The notes under the pieces: model-generated
What the model was told of the DNA's origin: nothing
What the model saw: only the letters and a program-made list of their open reading frames with translations
Database searches by the model: none
Program-made: the position numbers and the translations under genes
NCBI GenBank assembly: GCA_035544575.1
Contig: DATKEC010000115.1
Location: 44,723-108,722, forward strand
Reading direction: 5' to 3'
Source of the DNA: DATHWB01 sp035544575
GTDB taxonomy: Bacteria; Actinomycetota; Acidimicrobiia; Spongiisociales; ZC4RG35
Length of the DNA: 64,000 bases
Shown: positions 34,485 to 42,147 of the stretch, one piece after another
Layout: the number at the start of each line of letters is the position of its first letter
Position numbering within the stretch: the stretch's first letter is position 1

Positions 34485-35345
34485 TCAGAGACCGGCGACG
34501 ACGCCATCCAACAGGTCCCGCTCGCTGACCGTCACCGTGACCGCGTCGAGACGCCGCATCGTCTCGCGGGCAATGACTGCCCCGGCGAGGATCACCGGAG
34601 CACGCGCCGGGTCGAGCCCGGGAAGCGCTGCCGTCTCCTCGACCGTCAGACCGGCCAGGCGGACCACGAGCCGGTCGATGACCACACGGTCCAGCTTCTC
34701 GTCGTGGACCGACCCGCTGCGTTCGCGGGCGATCCCAGCCAACGACGTCCATGTACCTGCCACACCGATGACCGAAACTCCGCCGGGGAGTTCCACCTCC
34801 TGGAACAGACCCTCCACGTGCTCGATGGCCGTTTCGACGGCTTCGTAGGACACGGGTCGCACCGGAAGCAGGCGATCGGTCAGCCGCACCGAGCCGATGT
34901 CGATCGAAACCGCCTGGATGCGGTCGGTCCGATACACGAACTCGGTACTGCCGCCGCCGATGTCGACGACGATGAGATCCCCCTCCCGGCCACGGGCGGC
35001 TCCCGCGAATGCGAGTTCTGCCTCCTCGATCCCGGAGATCATCTGCGGACGCACTCCCAACACGTCCTCGCTCCGGTCGAGGAATTCTTCGCGGTTCGAG
35101 GCGTCGCGGGTGGCCGAGGTCGCCACCGCCCGCCGGCGCTCCGCCCCGTGTCGCTCGCACAATCGGCGGAACTCGTCGAAGACGTCGAGCGTCCGGCAAA
35201 TAGCGTCCTCGTCGAGCCGCCGGTTGGCGTCCACCCCGCGCCCGAGGCCGGTCACTCGGGCGACACGCACCAGGTCCTCGCCTGTATCGTCCACGACGAG
35301 CAATCGCATCGAATTGGTGCCGATGTCGATCGCCGCCCGCGCCAT
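34485..35345 (-). CDS. ppx: Ppx/GppA-family exopolyphosphatase/pppGpp phosphatase
   Basis: 286 residues, the short actinobacterial form lacking the C-terminal HD-like domain. ASKHA fold with phosphate loops IDIGTNSMRLLV near the N-terminus and VDIGGGSTEFVY in the middle. It hydrolyses polyphosphate or pppGpp. It follows the DUF501 gene by nine bases, closing an eno-ftsB-DUF501-ppx operon whose order is widely conserved in actinobacteria. Confidence 0.93.
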   Translation of the reverse strand: MARAAIDIGTNSMRLLVVDDTGEDLVRVARVTGLGRGVDANRRLDEDAICRTLDVFDEFRRLCERHGAERRRAVATSATRDASNREEFLDRSEDVLGVRPQMISGIEEAELAFAGAARGREGDLIVVDIGGGSTEFVYRTDRIQAVSIDIGSVRLTDRLLPVRPVSYEAVETAIEHVEGLFQEVELPGGVSVIGVAGTWTSLAGIARERSGSVHDEKLDRVVIDRLVVRLAGLTVEETAALPGLDPARAPVILAGAVIARETMRRLDAVTVTVSERDLLDGVVAGL

Positions 35346-35354
35346 ACGACGAAC

Positions 35355-35864
35355 CTACCGGGGTTCCCGCCACGCCGGGTTGGCGGCTCCGGCGACCACA
35401 CAAGGGATGGTGCAGTTCAGCGGCTCGACCCACGGCGCCACCATCCGTCCCACCGGGTTGTCGTTGGCGGCGGCGTGATCGGCGTAATGGGCGTGCAAAC
35501 ACTTGATCCCTGTGCGCGCCCCGCCGACTCCCCCGCTCGGAACCGGGGACGCCCCAGGCGGCACCACGGCGTCGCGATCCGCGGCGTATCGCCGATGCGC
35601 GGCTTCGAGTTCGAGCGCGAAGTCGGAATCTGCCTCTGCGTGACGCTCCATCGCCCTCACTCCCCCACTGGCCTCCAGACGTCCGATGCGGATCGACGCC
35701 AGCGGACAGCTCAGCCAGAAGCGGGTCGGGAAGGGCGTCCCGTCATCGAGAATCGGGGGGACCGCCGCCACGACCGGCAGGCCGAGCGGACATCGAGCGA
35801 CGACCGCGGACTCGGCACGAAGTGGACGGCGGATCTGGGCTTCCAGATCGGCGCGGTCGGTCAC
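35355..35864 (-). CDS. DUF501 family protein
   Basis: 169 residues from GTG 35864, overlapping the ftsB stop by four bases. The family pattern CPLGLPVVAAVPPILDDGTPFPTRFWLSCP near the N-terminus and a later IKCLHAHYAD stretch with Cys and His residues suggest a possible metal site. DUF501 is conserved between ftsB and ppx in actinobacteria and has no established function. Confidence 0.88.
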   Translation of the reverse strand: MTDRADLEAQIRRPLRAESAVVARCPLGLPVVAAVPPILDDGTPFPTRFWLSCPLASIRIGRLEASGGVRAMERHAEADSDFALELEAAHRRYAADRDAVVPPGASPVPSGGVGGARTGIKCLHAHYADHAAANDNPVGRMVAPWVEPLNCTIPCVVAGAANPAWREPR

Positions 35865-36259
35865 CCGTCGACCAGGTCCTGTCCCGTCACGAAGTCCCAC
35901 ACGCGTGTGAGAAAGGGCACCGCCTCGCCCTCGGCCATTCCGCCCGCCACGTCCGTGGGGAACTCCACCGGCGGGGCGTCCTGTTCGATCACGACGTAGG
36001 CCGCCTCACCGGGACGCACGTACCCGAGTTTCTCACGGGCGAGTCGTTCGATCTCCAGCGGAGTCTGAAGCGCGCCGACCTGGTCGGTGAGAATCGAGTT
36101 CTCGCGCTTGAGGTCGTCCAGTTCGGAGCGGGCCTGGGCGACTTCCTGTTGCTGATCGACGAACTGGCGCAGCGGGAGCGCGTTGGTGGTGACTGCAACG
36201 GCCACGACGAGCGCCGCCGCCGACACCAGAAAGATCACGGGACGTCTGAGAACTCTCAA
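35861..36259 (-). CDS. ftsB: FtsB/DivIC-like septum formation initiator
   Basis: 132 residues. One membrane helix at about residues 8-26 (IFLVSAAALVVAVAVTTNAL), then a coiled coil from about 30 to 70 (QQQEVAQARSELDDLKREN), then the conserved REKLGYVRPGEAAYVV box. It joins the FtsQLB complex that triggers septal wall synthesis. TTG 36259 is chosen: GGAG lies six bases upstream and it overlaps the eno stop as TTGA, the window's common coupling pattern. A second TTG at 36283 is possible. The acidic C-terminal tail is long. Confidence 0.88.
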   Translation of the reverse strand: MRVLRRPVIFLVSAAALVVAVAVTTNALPLRQFVDQQQEVAQARSELDDLKRENSILTDQVGALQTPLEIERLAREKLGYVRPGEAAYVVIEQDAPPVEFPTDVAGGMAEGEAVPFLTRVWDFVTGQDLVDG

Positions 36260-37533
36260 CGGAGTCTCCGGAAGGCGTCCCAACCTGCGTACCGGGCCTG
36301 GTCCCCGAGCAGTTCTTCGATACGCAGCAGCTGGTTGTACTTGGCGGTCCGTTCGCCCCGCGCCGGCGCCCCGGTCTTGATCTGACCGGCGTTCGTTCCA
36401 ACGGCGAGATGGGAGATGAAGGAGTCCTCGGTCTCGCCGGAACGGTGGCTGACCATGCGGCCGAAACGCGCACGCTCGGCCATCTCCATGGTGTGGAGAG
36501 TCTCGGACAACGAGCCGATCTGGTTGACCTTGATCAGAATCGCGTTGGCGGCCTTCTCCCGAATCCCCCGTTCCAAGATGTCCTGATTCGTCACGAAGAG
36601 GTCGTCACCGACGAGTTGGCAGCGGTCCCCCACCTGCTTCATGAGGCCCTTCCAGCCGTCCCAGTCGTCTTCTGCCATCCCGTCCTCGATCGACACGAGC
36701 GGGTACGCATCGACGAGTTCGGTGAGGTAGGACGCCATCTCCTCGGATGTCAGCTCCTTGCCCTCGAGGTTGTATTTGCCTTCCCGCCAGATCTCAGACG
36801 CGGCGACGTCGAGGGCGAGCGCGATCTGTTCACCGGCGGCATACCCGGCAGCTTCGATGGCCTCGGTCAGGAGGTCGAGCGCCGCCCGGTTGGTCGGCAG
36901 GTTGGGCGCAAACCCGCCCTCGTCACCGACGTTGGTCGCCAACCCGCGACCGGCGAGCACCTTACGGAGGGCGTGGTAGGTCTCGACACCGGCCCGCAGG
37001 GCTTCTGAGAACGTGCCAAAGCCCCCAGGGACGAGCATGAACTCCTGGATGTCCACGGAGTTGGCGGCATGGGCGCCGCCGTTGACGACGTTGAGACAGG
37101 GGACGGGAAGCAGCCGGCCAGATGGTCCACCCAGGTATCGGAAGAGTGGGAGGCCGACCTGGGAAGCGGCCGCCCGTGCGGTCGCCAGGGAGACCGCGAG
37201 GATGGCGTTGGCTCCCAACTTGGCCTTGTTGTCTGTCCCGTCGAGGTCGAGCATCACCTGGTCGATGCGCTCCTGTTCGGTGGCATCGAGGCCGATGACG
37301 CCTGGCGCGATGACCTTTCTCACGTTGTCGACAGCGCGCGAAACCCCCTTCCCGCCGTAGCGGGTTCCGCCGTCCCGAAGTTCGATGGCTTCGAGCGCCC
37401 CTGTCGACGCCCCGGACGGTGCCGCCGCCCGGCCGAAAGCCCCGCCAGCGAGGAGGACTTCGGCTTCGACGGTCGGATTGCCGCGGCTGTCGAGGATCTC
37501 ACGAGCCCGGATGTCTGCAATCTGCGTGGACAT
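36256..37533 (-). CDS. eno: Enolase
   Basis: 425 residues. It interconverts 2-phosphoglycerate and phosphoenolpyruvate. Catalytic and metal segments are intact: SIEDGMAEDDWDGWK, VGDDLFVTN, the catalytic Lys in ILIKVNQIGSLSET and SHRSGETEDSFI. First gene of the eno-ftsB-DUF501-ppx operon. ATG 37533 is the only sensible start. Confidence 0.98.
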   Translation of the reverse strand: MSTQIADIRAREILDSRGNPTVEAEVLLAGGAFGRAAAPSGASTGALEAIELRDGGTRYGGKGVSRAVDNVRKVIAPGVIGLDATEQERIDQVMLDLDGTDNKAKLGANAILAVSLATARAAASQVGLPLFRYLGGPSGRLLPVPCLNVVNGGAHAANSVDIQEFMLVPGGFGTFSEALRAGVETYHALRKVLAGRGLATNVGDEGGFAPNLPTNRAALDLLTEAIEAAGYAAGEQIALALDVAASEIWREGKYNLEGKELTSEEMASYLTELVDAYPLVSIEDGMAEDDWDGWKGLMKQVGDRCQLVGDDLFVTNQDILERGIREKAANAILIKVNQIGSLSETLHTMEMAERARFGRMVSHRSGETEDSFISHLAVGTNAGQIKTGAPARGERTAKYNQLLRIEELLGDQARYAGWDAFRRLR

Positions 37534-37606
37534 GCCCAGCTCTCCTTGTATTCGAGGCCGAAGGCTAGCAACGCCGCGCGCGAGCCCCCGGCAACCCGGC
37601 GGTTCC

Positions 37607-37642
37607 CCGACGTGGCCGGATCGCCTGATCCGGCCACGTCGG
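37607..37642. terminator. Perfect 16-bp hairpin with 4-base loop
   Basis: CCGACGTGGCCGGATC pairs without mismatch to GATCCGGCCACGTCGG around GCCT. It lies 14 bp past the stop of the SOD-like gene (minus strand) and upstream of eno. No T tract follows. It is most likely the terminator of the SOD-like transcript. Confidence 0.75.
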
Positions 37643-37656
37643 AGTCCGGGTTCAGC

Positions 37657-38160
37657 TCAGAACTCGAGCGGCAGACAGGCGATCCTGCCGTCCGCGGCAC
37701 CGTCCGGGCGGGTCGGACTTTCGTGGATCACGACCGACCTCGCCCCCGCCGCCGGGATCTCGAAGTCGGCGATCGCCACCGCATGACCGGTTCGACCGTT
37801 CGTCACGGTGAAGTCGAGCCAGACTTCGTTCTCTGCGGTCGTCCCCACGCCACCGGTGTTGTAGTGGCCGAGGGCAGCCAGACCGTTGCCCGCCACACAC
37901 GGTCCGACATGAACGTGTGCCCCGAACGTACGGCCCACCACACCCTCTCCGAGGTCCTTGACGTTGAGACGAACGACGGTTCGTCCGTTCTGGACGGTCG
38001 CAGACGCCACCGCCCAAGCCCCATCGGTGGCGTCGGCACTGGCGCGCACGTCCGTCAGCGATCCCCGAAAGAACGTGCCCGGTCCAGCCAGCACGGGGAT
38101 CGTCGTGAGGACCACCATGCAAGCACCGAGGAGCCACACCAACCCTTGTCTGTATCGCAT
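37657..38160 (-). CDS. Secreted copper-only superoxide dismutase-like protein
   Basis: 167 residues. Signal peptide 1-25, ending VLA. The SodC core is visible: H82 and H84 in GAHVHVGPC, H99 in LGHYNTGG, H146 in VVIHES, giving all four copper ligands; C88 and C162 match the conserved disulfide, and the Arg of DGRIAC matches the active-site Arg. The zinc loop with its extra His and Asp ligands is missing: HYN is followed directly by a short GG linker. This resembles copper-only SODs of fungi and mycobacteria. GGAGG eight bases before ATG 38160 supports the start. Enzymatic activity is inferred. Confidence 0.72.
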   Translation of the reverse strand: MRYRQGLVWLLGACMVVLTTIPVLAGPGTFFRGSLTDVRASADATDGAWAVASATVQNGRTVVRLNVKDLGEGVVGRTFGAHVHVGPCVAGNGLAALGHYNTGGVGTTAENEVWLDFTVTNGRTGHAVAIADFEIPAAGARSVVIHESPTRPDGAADGRIACLPLEF

Positions 38161-38268
38161 TTCATTCTCCTCCCGCAACGGGTCGTTGCGATACCGAACA
38201 GACGTGTGTCCGGAGCGAGATGGGTGACGCGTCACCCGCCAAAGGGTCGGGGTTCGTCTCCATGGCAG

Positions 38269-38826
38269 ATGACGGCTGTCGCCTTCGCCGAATGGATCTC
38301 CGCCGACGCCTGGGAGGCTGGGTGGACGCGCGCTGAAGTGGATCAGATCGTGGGCCACCTCTTCGAGGCCGAGGCACGCAACCTCGTGCGTCTCGCCCGC
38401 TTCTTCGTCGATGACCGCGACGCCGCCGAAGATCTGGTGCAGGAGGCATTCATCCGACTGGCTCGATCGATCCACCGGATCAAGAACCCTCACGCCGCCC
38501 CGGCCTACCTGCGCTCGATCGTGCTCAACCTGGCGCGCGATCACAATCGCCGCGGCCTCGTGTCGCTTCGACACCGGTTGTCAGCCGAGCCGCCGGCGGG
38601 CGGTCTCGACGACGGGCTCGAGTTGGCAGAAGACCAGCAGCGGGTGATCGAGGCGCTGCGCGGCCTTGCGCCGGGGCAACGGAACTGCCTGGTGCTCCGC
38701 TATTACATGGAATTGTCGAACCCCGAGATCGCCCGCACGCTGGGGGTCTCGGTGAACACGGTCAAGACCCAGATCCAGCGGGGCATGGCGGCGCTGGAGC
38801 AGGTGTTGGAGCGGGGCGAGGAATGA
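38269..38826 (+). CDS. ECF-type RNA polymerase sigma factor
   Basis: 185 residues from ATG 38269. Region 2 is DAAEDLVQEAFIRLARSIHR with YLRSIVLNLARDHNRR; region 4 has RNCLVLRYYMELSNPEIART and the recognition helix LGVSVNTVKTQIQRG. The end overlaps the next gene by four bases (ATGA at 38823-38826). The following membrane protein, with a cytoplasmic N-terminus, is in the position of a membrane anti-sigma factor, so release by an envelope signal is likely. The divergent SOD-like gene is a candidate target. Confidence 0.93.
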   Translation: MTAVAFAEWISADAWEAGWTRAEVDQIVGHLFEAEARNLVRLARFFVDDRDAAEDLVQEAFIRLARSIHRIKNPHAAPAYLRSIVLNLARDHNRRGLVSLRHRLSAEPPAGGLDDGLELAEDQQRVIEALRGLAPGQRNCLVLRYYMELSNPEIARTLGVSVNTVKTQIQRGMAALEQVLERGEE

Positions 38827-39443
38827 CAACGCTCGAACGCCGCCTCAGCGAAGCACTGCAGTCCGGGGCCTCGGCCACGCGTCCCGCCCCGGATCTCTTC
38901 GAGCGGGTCACCGCCTCGATCGAGGACGACCGGAGGCGCCGCCGCATCCTCGCGCGCGGTCTCGGCGTCGGCGTCGGCGTGCTGGCGTCGCTCGGTTCAC
39001 TCGGGTTCGCACTGTCGACACACACGAACGGGAGGTTGGTCATGCCCTGGTGGGCACTGGAACTCATCGCAACGGTGGTCCTGATCGGAATGGCGCTGTG
39101 GCTAGGGCCCTTCATCAAGCGGTTCGGACGGGCGTACGCGGCCGACGTCTTCCGTGCGAACCCTCGCACCGGCAAGTCCTACATCGTGCTGACGGACATC
39201 GTCTACTACCTGATCTTCACGGCCTACATCCTCTTCACGATGCGCTTCGAACGCGAGCCGGGATGGGGGTCGGCGGTCAACGCGGATCAGGCCCAATTCG
39301 CGGTGTTCCGAGTGGCGGGGATCCTGTTGATCATCGGGGTCCTGCACGGGTTGAACATCGTGCTGATGCCGGTGCTCGGCCGCCTCTTCTCGCTCAACCG
39401 CCGACTCGATTCCCTGAACAGGACCGACGGTGTCGAAGACTGA
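38823..39443 (+). CDS. Membrane protein, probable anti-sigma factor for the ECF sigma
   Basis: 206 residues. The N-terminal 40 residues are soluble and charged (RRLSEALQSGASATRPAPDLFERV), as in the cytoplasmic end of anti-sigma proteins. About four membrane helices follow: 45-63, 74-93, 122-140 and 160-182. There is no zinc-binding HxxxCxxC motif, so it is not a ZAS-type anti-sigma. The function is inferred from its coupling to the sigma gene. Confidence 0.65.
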   Translation: MTTLERRLSEALQSGASATRPAPDLFERVTASIEDDRRRRRILARGLGVGVGVLASLGSLGFALSTHTNGRLVMPWWALELIATVVLIGMALWLGPFIKRFGRAYAADVFRANPRTGKSYIVLTDIVYYLIFTAYILFTMRFEREPGWGSAVNADQAQFAVFRVAGILLIIGVLHGLNIVLMPVLGRLFSLNRRLDSLNRTDGVED

Positions 39444-39708
39444 CGACGAACGCCTCGGCCTCGGATGGGAGGTCTGGTTCCTCGTCTCGATGCTGGGGGC
39501 CGGCGGCCTGGCCGCGTTCGTTCTGCTGAATGTGATGGGGTTGGCGTTCGACCCCGTTGCCTCGAACTCGATCCTGGCGCCGGCACGTGCCGTCCCGAGT
39601 CCTGGTCTCGACCTCGGGCGCTTCATACTCGGCTGCTCGGGCGCGATCGCGTGCGCCGCGTTCGTGATCAGCCTCATCCGCTCGACCGACTGGCACCCCG
39701 CCCCCTGA
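39430..39708 (+). CDS. Small two-helix membrane protein
   Basis: 92 residues from GTG 39430, overlapping the previous gene by 14 bases. Membrane helices are at about 14-37 and 63-83. No motif recognised. As third gene of the ECF sigma operon it may be part of the same sensor. Confidence 0.6.
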   Translation: MSKTDDERLGLGWEVWFLVSMLGAGGLAAFVLLNVMGLAFDPVASNSILAPARAVPSPGLDLGRFILGCSGAIACAAFVISLIRSTDWHPAP

Positions 39709-39753
39709 TCCGCGGGCCAGATCGGACGTATACGTCCGATCTAACCCTGGGTT
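39709..39753 (+). repeat. 45-bp dispersed repeat, copy 2, containing a 24-bp perfect palindrome
   Basis: Matches 646-690 in inverted orientation at 43 of 45 positions. Here the core extends to a perfect 24-bp palindrome, 39719-39742, with centre GTATAC and arms AGATCGGACGTA. The repeat and the partial copy after it fill the 67 bp between two convergent genes exactly, so a bidirectional terminator is one reading. Confidence 0.88.
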
Positions 39754-39758
39754 TGTTT

Positions 39759-39772
39759 GGACGTATACGTCC
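39759..39772. repeat. Third GGACGTATACGTCC core
   Basis: The same 14-bp palindrome, followed by GATT, starts six bases after copy 2 and ends three bases from the mazG stop. Only the core is repeated. Confidence 0.8.
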
Positions 39773-39775
39773 GAT

Positions 39776-41194
39776 TCAGCCCTCGGTTTGGGACTTGGCG
39801 TGCTCCCAGCGAGCGTCGAGTTCGGCCAGGGAGAGACCCGAGAGGTCGCCCTCGGACTCCATGACCCGGAAGCGGGCCTCGAAGCGGTGGCTGGCAGCGC
39901 GCAATGCCAGCTCTGGTTCGACCCGGAGGTGGCGTGCGATGTTGACCACCGCGAAGAGCAGATCACCGAGTTCGTGGTCGATCGCGACCTCGTCGCCGGC
40001 GCGCATCGCCTCGCCCAGTTCGCCGAGTTCCTCGGCCACCTTCTCGAAAACCGGGTGAACCGCGGGCCAGTCGAATCCCACCGTGGCCGCCTTCCGCTGC
40101 AGCTCCGCGGCCCGGGCCAGCGAGCCGAGTGACGACGGAACTCCCGCCAGGGCCGACCCCGGCGTCCCGCCACCCTTCTCGGCCGCCTTGATCTCGTCCC
40201 AGTTCGCCTTCACCGTCTCGGCGTCGGCGGCGTCCACCTCGCCGAACACGTGCGGGTGCCGTCTCACGAGCTTGCGGCGCAGCGTCTCGGCCACATCGGT
40301 GATGTCGAAGGCCCCGCCCTGTTCGGCGATCGCGGCGTGGAACAGGACTTGCAGGAGAACATCCCCCAGTTCTTCTTCGACCTCGGCGAACGCGCCGAGG
40401 TCGTCCGGGTCGCCCGCCGTGGCCGCGATCGCGTCCGTCAGCTCGGCGGTCTCCTCGAGCAGGTAGCGAACGAGGCTCTCGTGGGTCTGTGTCCGGTCCC
40501 ACGGGCACTCCCGACGCAAACGAAACATCGTCTGGACTGCACCGGTCAGCCCGCTCGCCGCCACCGGCACGAACACCGACGTCCGGAGACCGGCCAGGTC
40601 GGCCGGCAATTCGGCTGATGGTCCCGTACGCACCTGCTCGTCCCGGGCCCCAAGGCCGGCCACCACCGTCACCGCGTGATCCTCCGGTAGCGCCCTGTCG
40701 AGGCGGGCCAGCGTGTCGGCGAGAATCTCGGGACGGTCCAGGTGGCCGATGACGGTCGGAACGTCGAAGACGAGCACCGAGGGCAGGTGATGGGCGTTGA
40801 GGAGCTGGAAACCGTCCGCCAGCGGGTCGATTCCGAAGCGCTCGAAGATCAGGTCGAGAAAGGACTCGGCGGGATGGATTCGAGCCTCCGACGACCGGGC
40901 CTTGATCCTGGCCACCGCCAGCTCGCCCACGGTGGGACTTCCGGGCACCGCATACACGACCGGCGCGGCGGCCAGCACGCGGTCGGCGATGGCGGCATAG
41001 ACATCGTCGAAGGTGTCCGAGGCCTCGTACAGGTCGTCGCAGGTGATCACGTCACGGATCGCCGCCAGCTGAGATGCCGCCGGATGCTGCAGGGTGCGGA
41101 CGATGACGGTCCGTCCCAGGTCCGTGAGCATTTCGCGCACCGCGGCATGTACGCGGTCGAGATCGCCGGGACCCAGCCCGACGATGTCGATCAT
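39776..41194 (-). CDS. mazG: MazG nucleotide pyrophosphohydrolase with N-terminal tetrapyrrole-methylase-like domain (YabN-like)
   Basis: 472 residues. Residues 1-205: SAM-dependent tetrapyrrole-methylase-like fold starting IDIVGLGPGDLD and containing YAVPGSPTVGE. Residues 230-472: two MazG repeats, with metal motifs LLEETAELTDAI, EEELGDVLLQ and KVAEELGELGEAM, HELGDLLFAVVN. MazG hydrolyses noncanonical or excess NTPs to NMP. The fusion is like B. subtilis YabN. ATG 41194 overlaps the stop of the chaperone gene (ATGA), and actinobacteria often place mazG beside mfd. Confidence 0.93.
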   Translation of the reverse strand: MIDIVGLGPGDLDRVHAAVREMLTDLGRTVIVRTLQHPAASQLAAIRDVITCDDLYEASDTFDDVYAAIADRVLAAAPVVYAVPGSPTVGELAVARIKARSSEARIHPAESFLDLIFERFGIDPLADGFQLLNAHHLPSVLVFDVPTVIGHLDRPEILADTLARLDRALPEDHAVTVVAGLGARDEQVRTGPSAELPADLAGLRTSVFVPVAASGLTGAVQTMFRLRRECPWDRTQTHESLVRYLLEETAELTDAIAATAGDPDDLGAFAEVEEELGDVLLQVLFHAAIAEQGGAFDITDVAETLRRKLVRRHPHVFGEVDAADAETVKANWDEIKAAEKGGGTPGSALAGVPSSLGSLARAAELQRKAATVGFDWPAVHPVFEKVAEELGELGEAMRAGDEVAIDHELGDLLFAVVNIARHLRVEPELALRAASHRFEARFRVMESEGDLSGLSLAELDARWEHAKSQTEG

Positions 41195-42114
41195 GCGGGT
41201 GGCTGGACGGCCGGGAACGGATCGGTGACCCAGGTGCCGTATTCGGCGTCGACGGTCACATCGGCGGCGGTGACGACCTCGAGCAGCCACTCCTGGACGA
41301 GGCTCCCGCCCCGCTCGGCATCCATCGCCGTACGCAGCTCGGCTTCGACTTCCTCGAACGGACGCGTCGTCCGCTCGGTGACGAGGATCAGGTGATAGCC
41401 GAACTGGGATCTGACCGGCCGCGTGGTCTCATTGAGGGGCGCCTCGTAGGCACCGAGCTGGAACTCGGGCACGTATTGGCCGAGGGAGGTGCATCCCAGC
41501 TCGCCGCCATTCGGCGCGGTCCCGTCGGTTCCGACATCCATCGCCACCTCGGCGAAGGTCTCGCCACCGTCGATACGCTCCTTGGCGGTGAGGGCCTCCT
41601 CCTCGGTCTCGACGAGGATGTGGCTGACGCAGGCCTCGGTGAGTTCGAAGAGCCGGCCGTCGTATCGAGCCTCGAGCGCCTCATCCGTGATCGGACCGGC
41701 CTCAGCGATCAGGGCCTCCTCGACCGCGGTGGCCACGAGCTGCTGGTGGGCGATGCGGTAGATGCGCTCGTCCGTGAACCCGTTCTCCTCGAGGAAGTCC
41801 TCGTAGGACAGTCCTCCGCTCTGAGAAACGACCTGTTCTTCGAGCTCGGCACGTCGAGCTTCGATCTCCTCTGGTGTGAAGGTGATACCGAACTGCGTGT
41901 CGGCGACCTGGATGACGATCAACTCGACGATCGTGTTCCTGAGATTCTCGGCGAACTGCTCGACGGGCACCGCGCCCAGATCGCTGGAGTAGAGCGCCTC
42001 CACCTCCGACGACGTCACCTCGGCGCCGTTCACGGTGGCAACGATCGCGCCTGACCCACCACAGGCCGCCAGCACCAGGCCGAGCGCGGCGGCACGAACA
42101 AACGTCTTCTTCAC
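41191..42114 (-). CDS. SurA/PrsA-like peptidyl-prolyl isomerase lipoprotein
   Basis: 307 residues. Lipoprotein signal with lipobox LAAC, the lipidated Cys being C18. An N-terminal SurA-like helical domain (VNGAEVTSSEVEALY) precedes a parvulin PPIase domain from about 165: ACVSHILVETEEEA, GELGCTSLGQYVPEF and SQFGYHLILVTERT. It folds secreted proteins outside the membrane. Lies between mfd and mazG, as in many actinobacteria. Confidence 0.92.
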   Translation of the reverse strand: MKKTFVRAAALGLVLAACGGSGAIVATVNGAEVTSSEVEALYSSDLGAVPVEQFAENLRNTIVELIVIQVADTQFGITFTPEEIEARRAELEEQVVSQSGGLSYEDFLEENGFTDERIYRIAHQQLVATAVEEALIAEAGPITDEALEARYDGRLFELTEACVSHILVETEEEALTAKERIDGGETFAEVAMDVGTDGTAPNGGELGCTSLGQYVPEFQLGAYEAPLNETTRPVRSQFGYHLILVTERTTRPFEEVEAELRTAMDAERGGSLVQEWLLEVVTAADVTVDAEYGTWVTDPFPAVQPPA

Positions 42115-42147
42115 AGGAGAAACCTCGGATTCGGAGAAGCCCGAAGT

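Noticed and set aside
37069..38268. 400-codon N-terminal extension of the ECF sigma frame
   Set aside because: It runs antisense to eno and the SOD-like gene; the sigma protein has a normal start at 38269.
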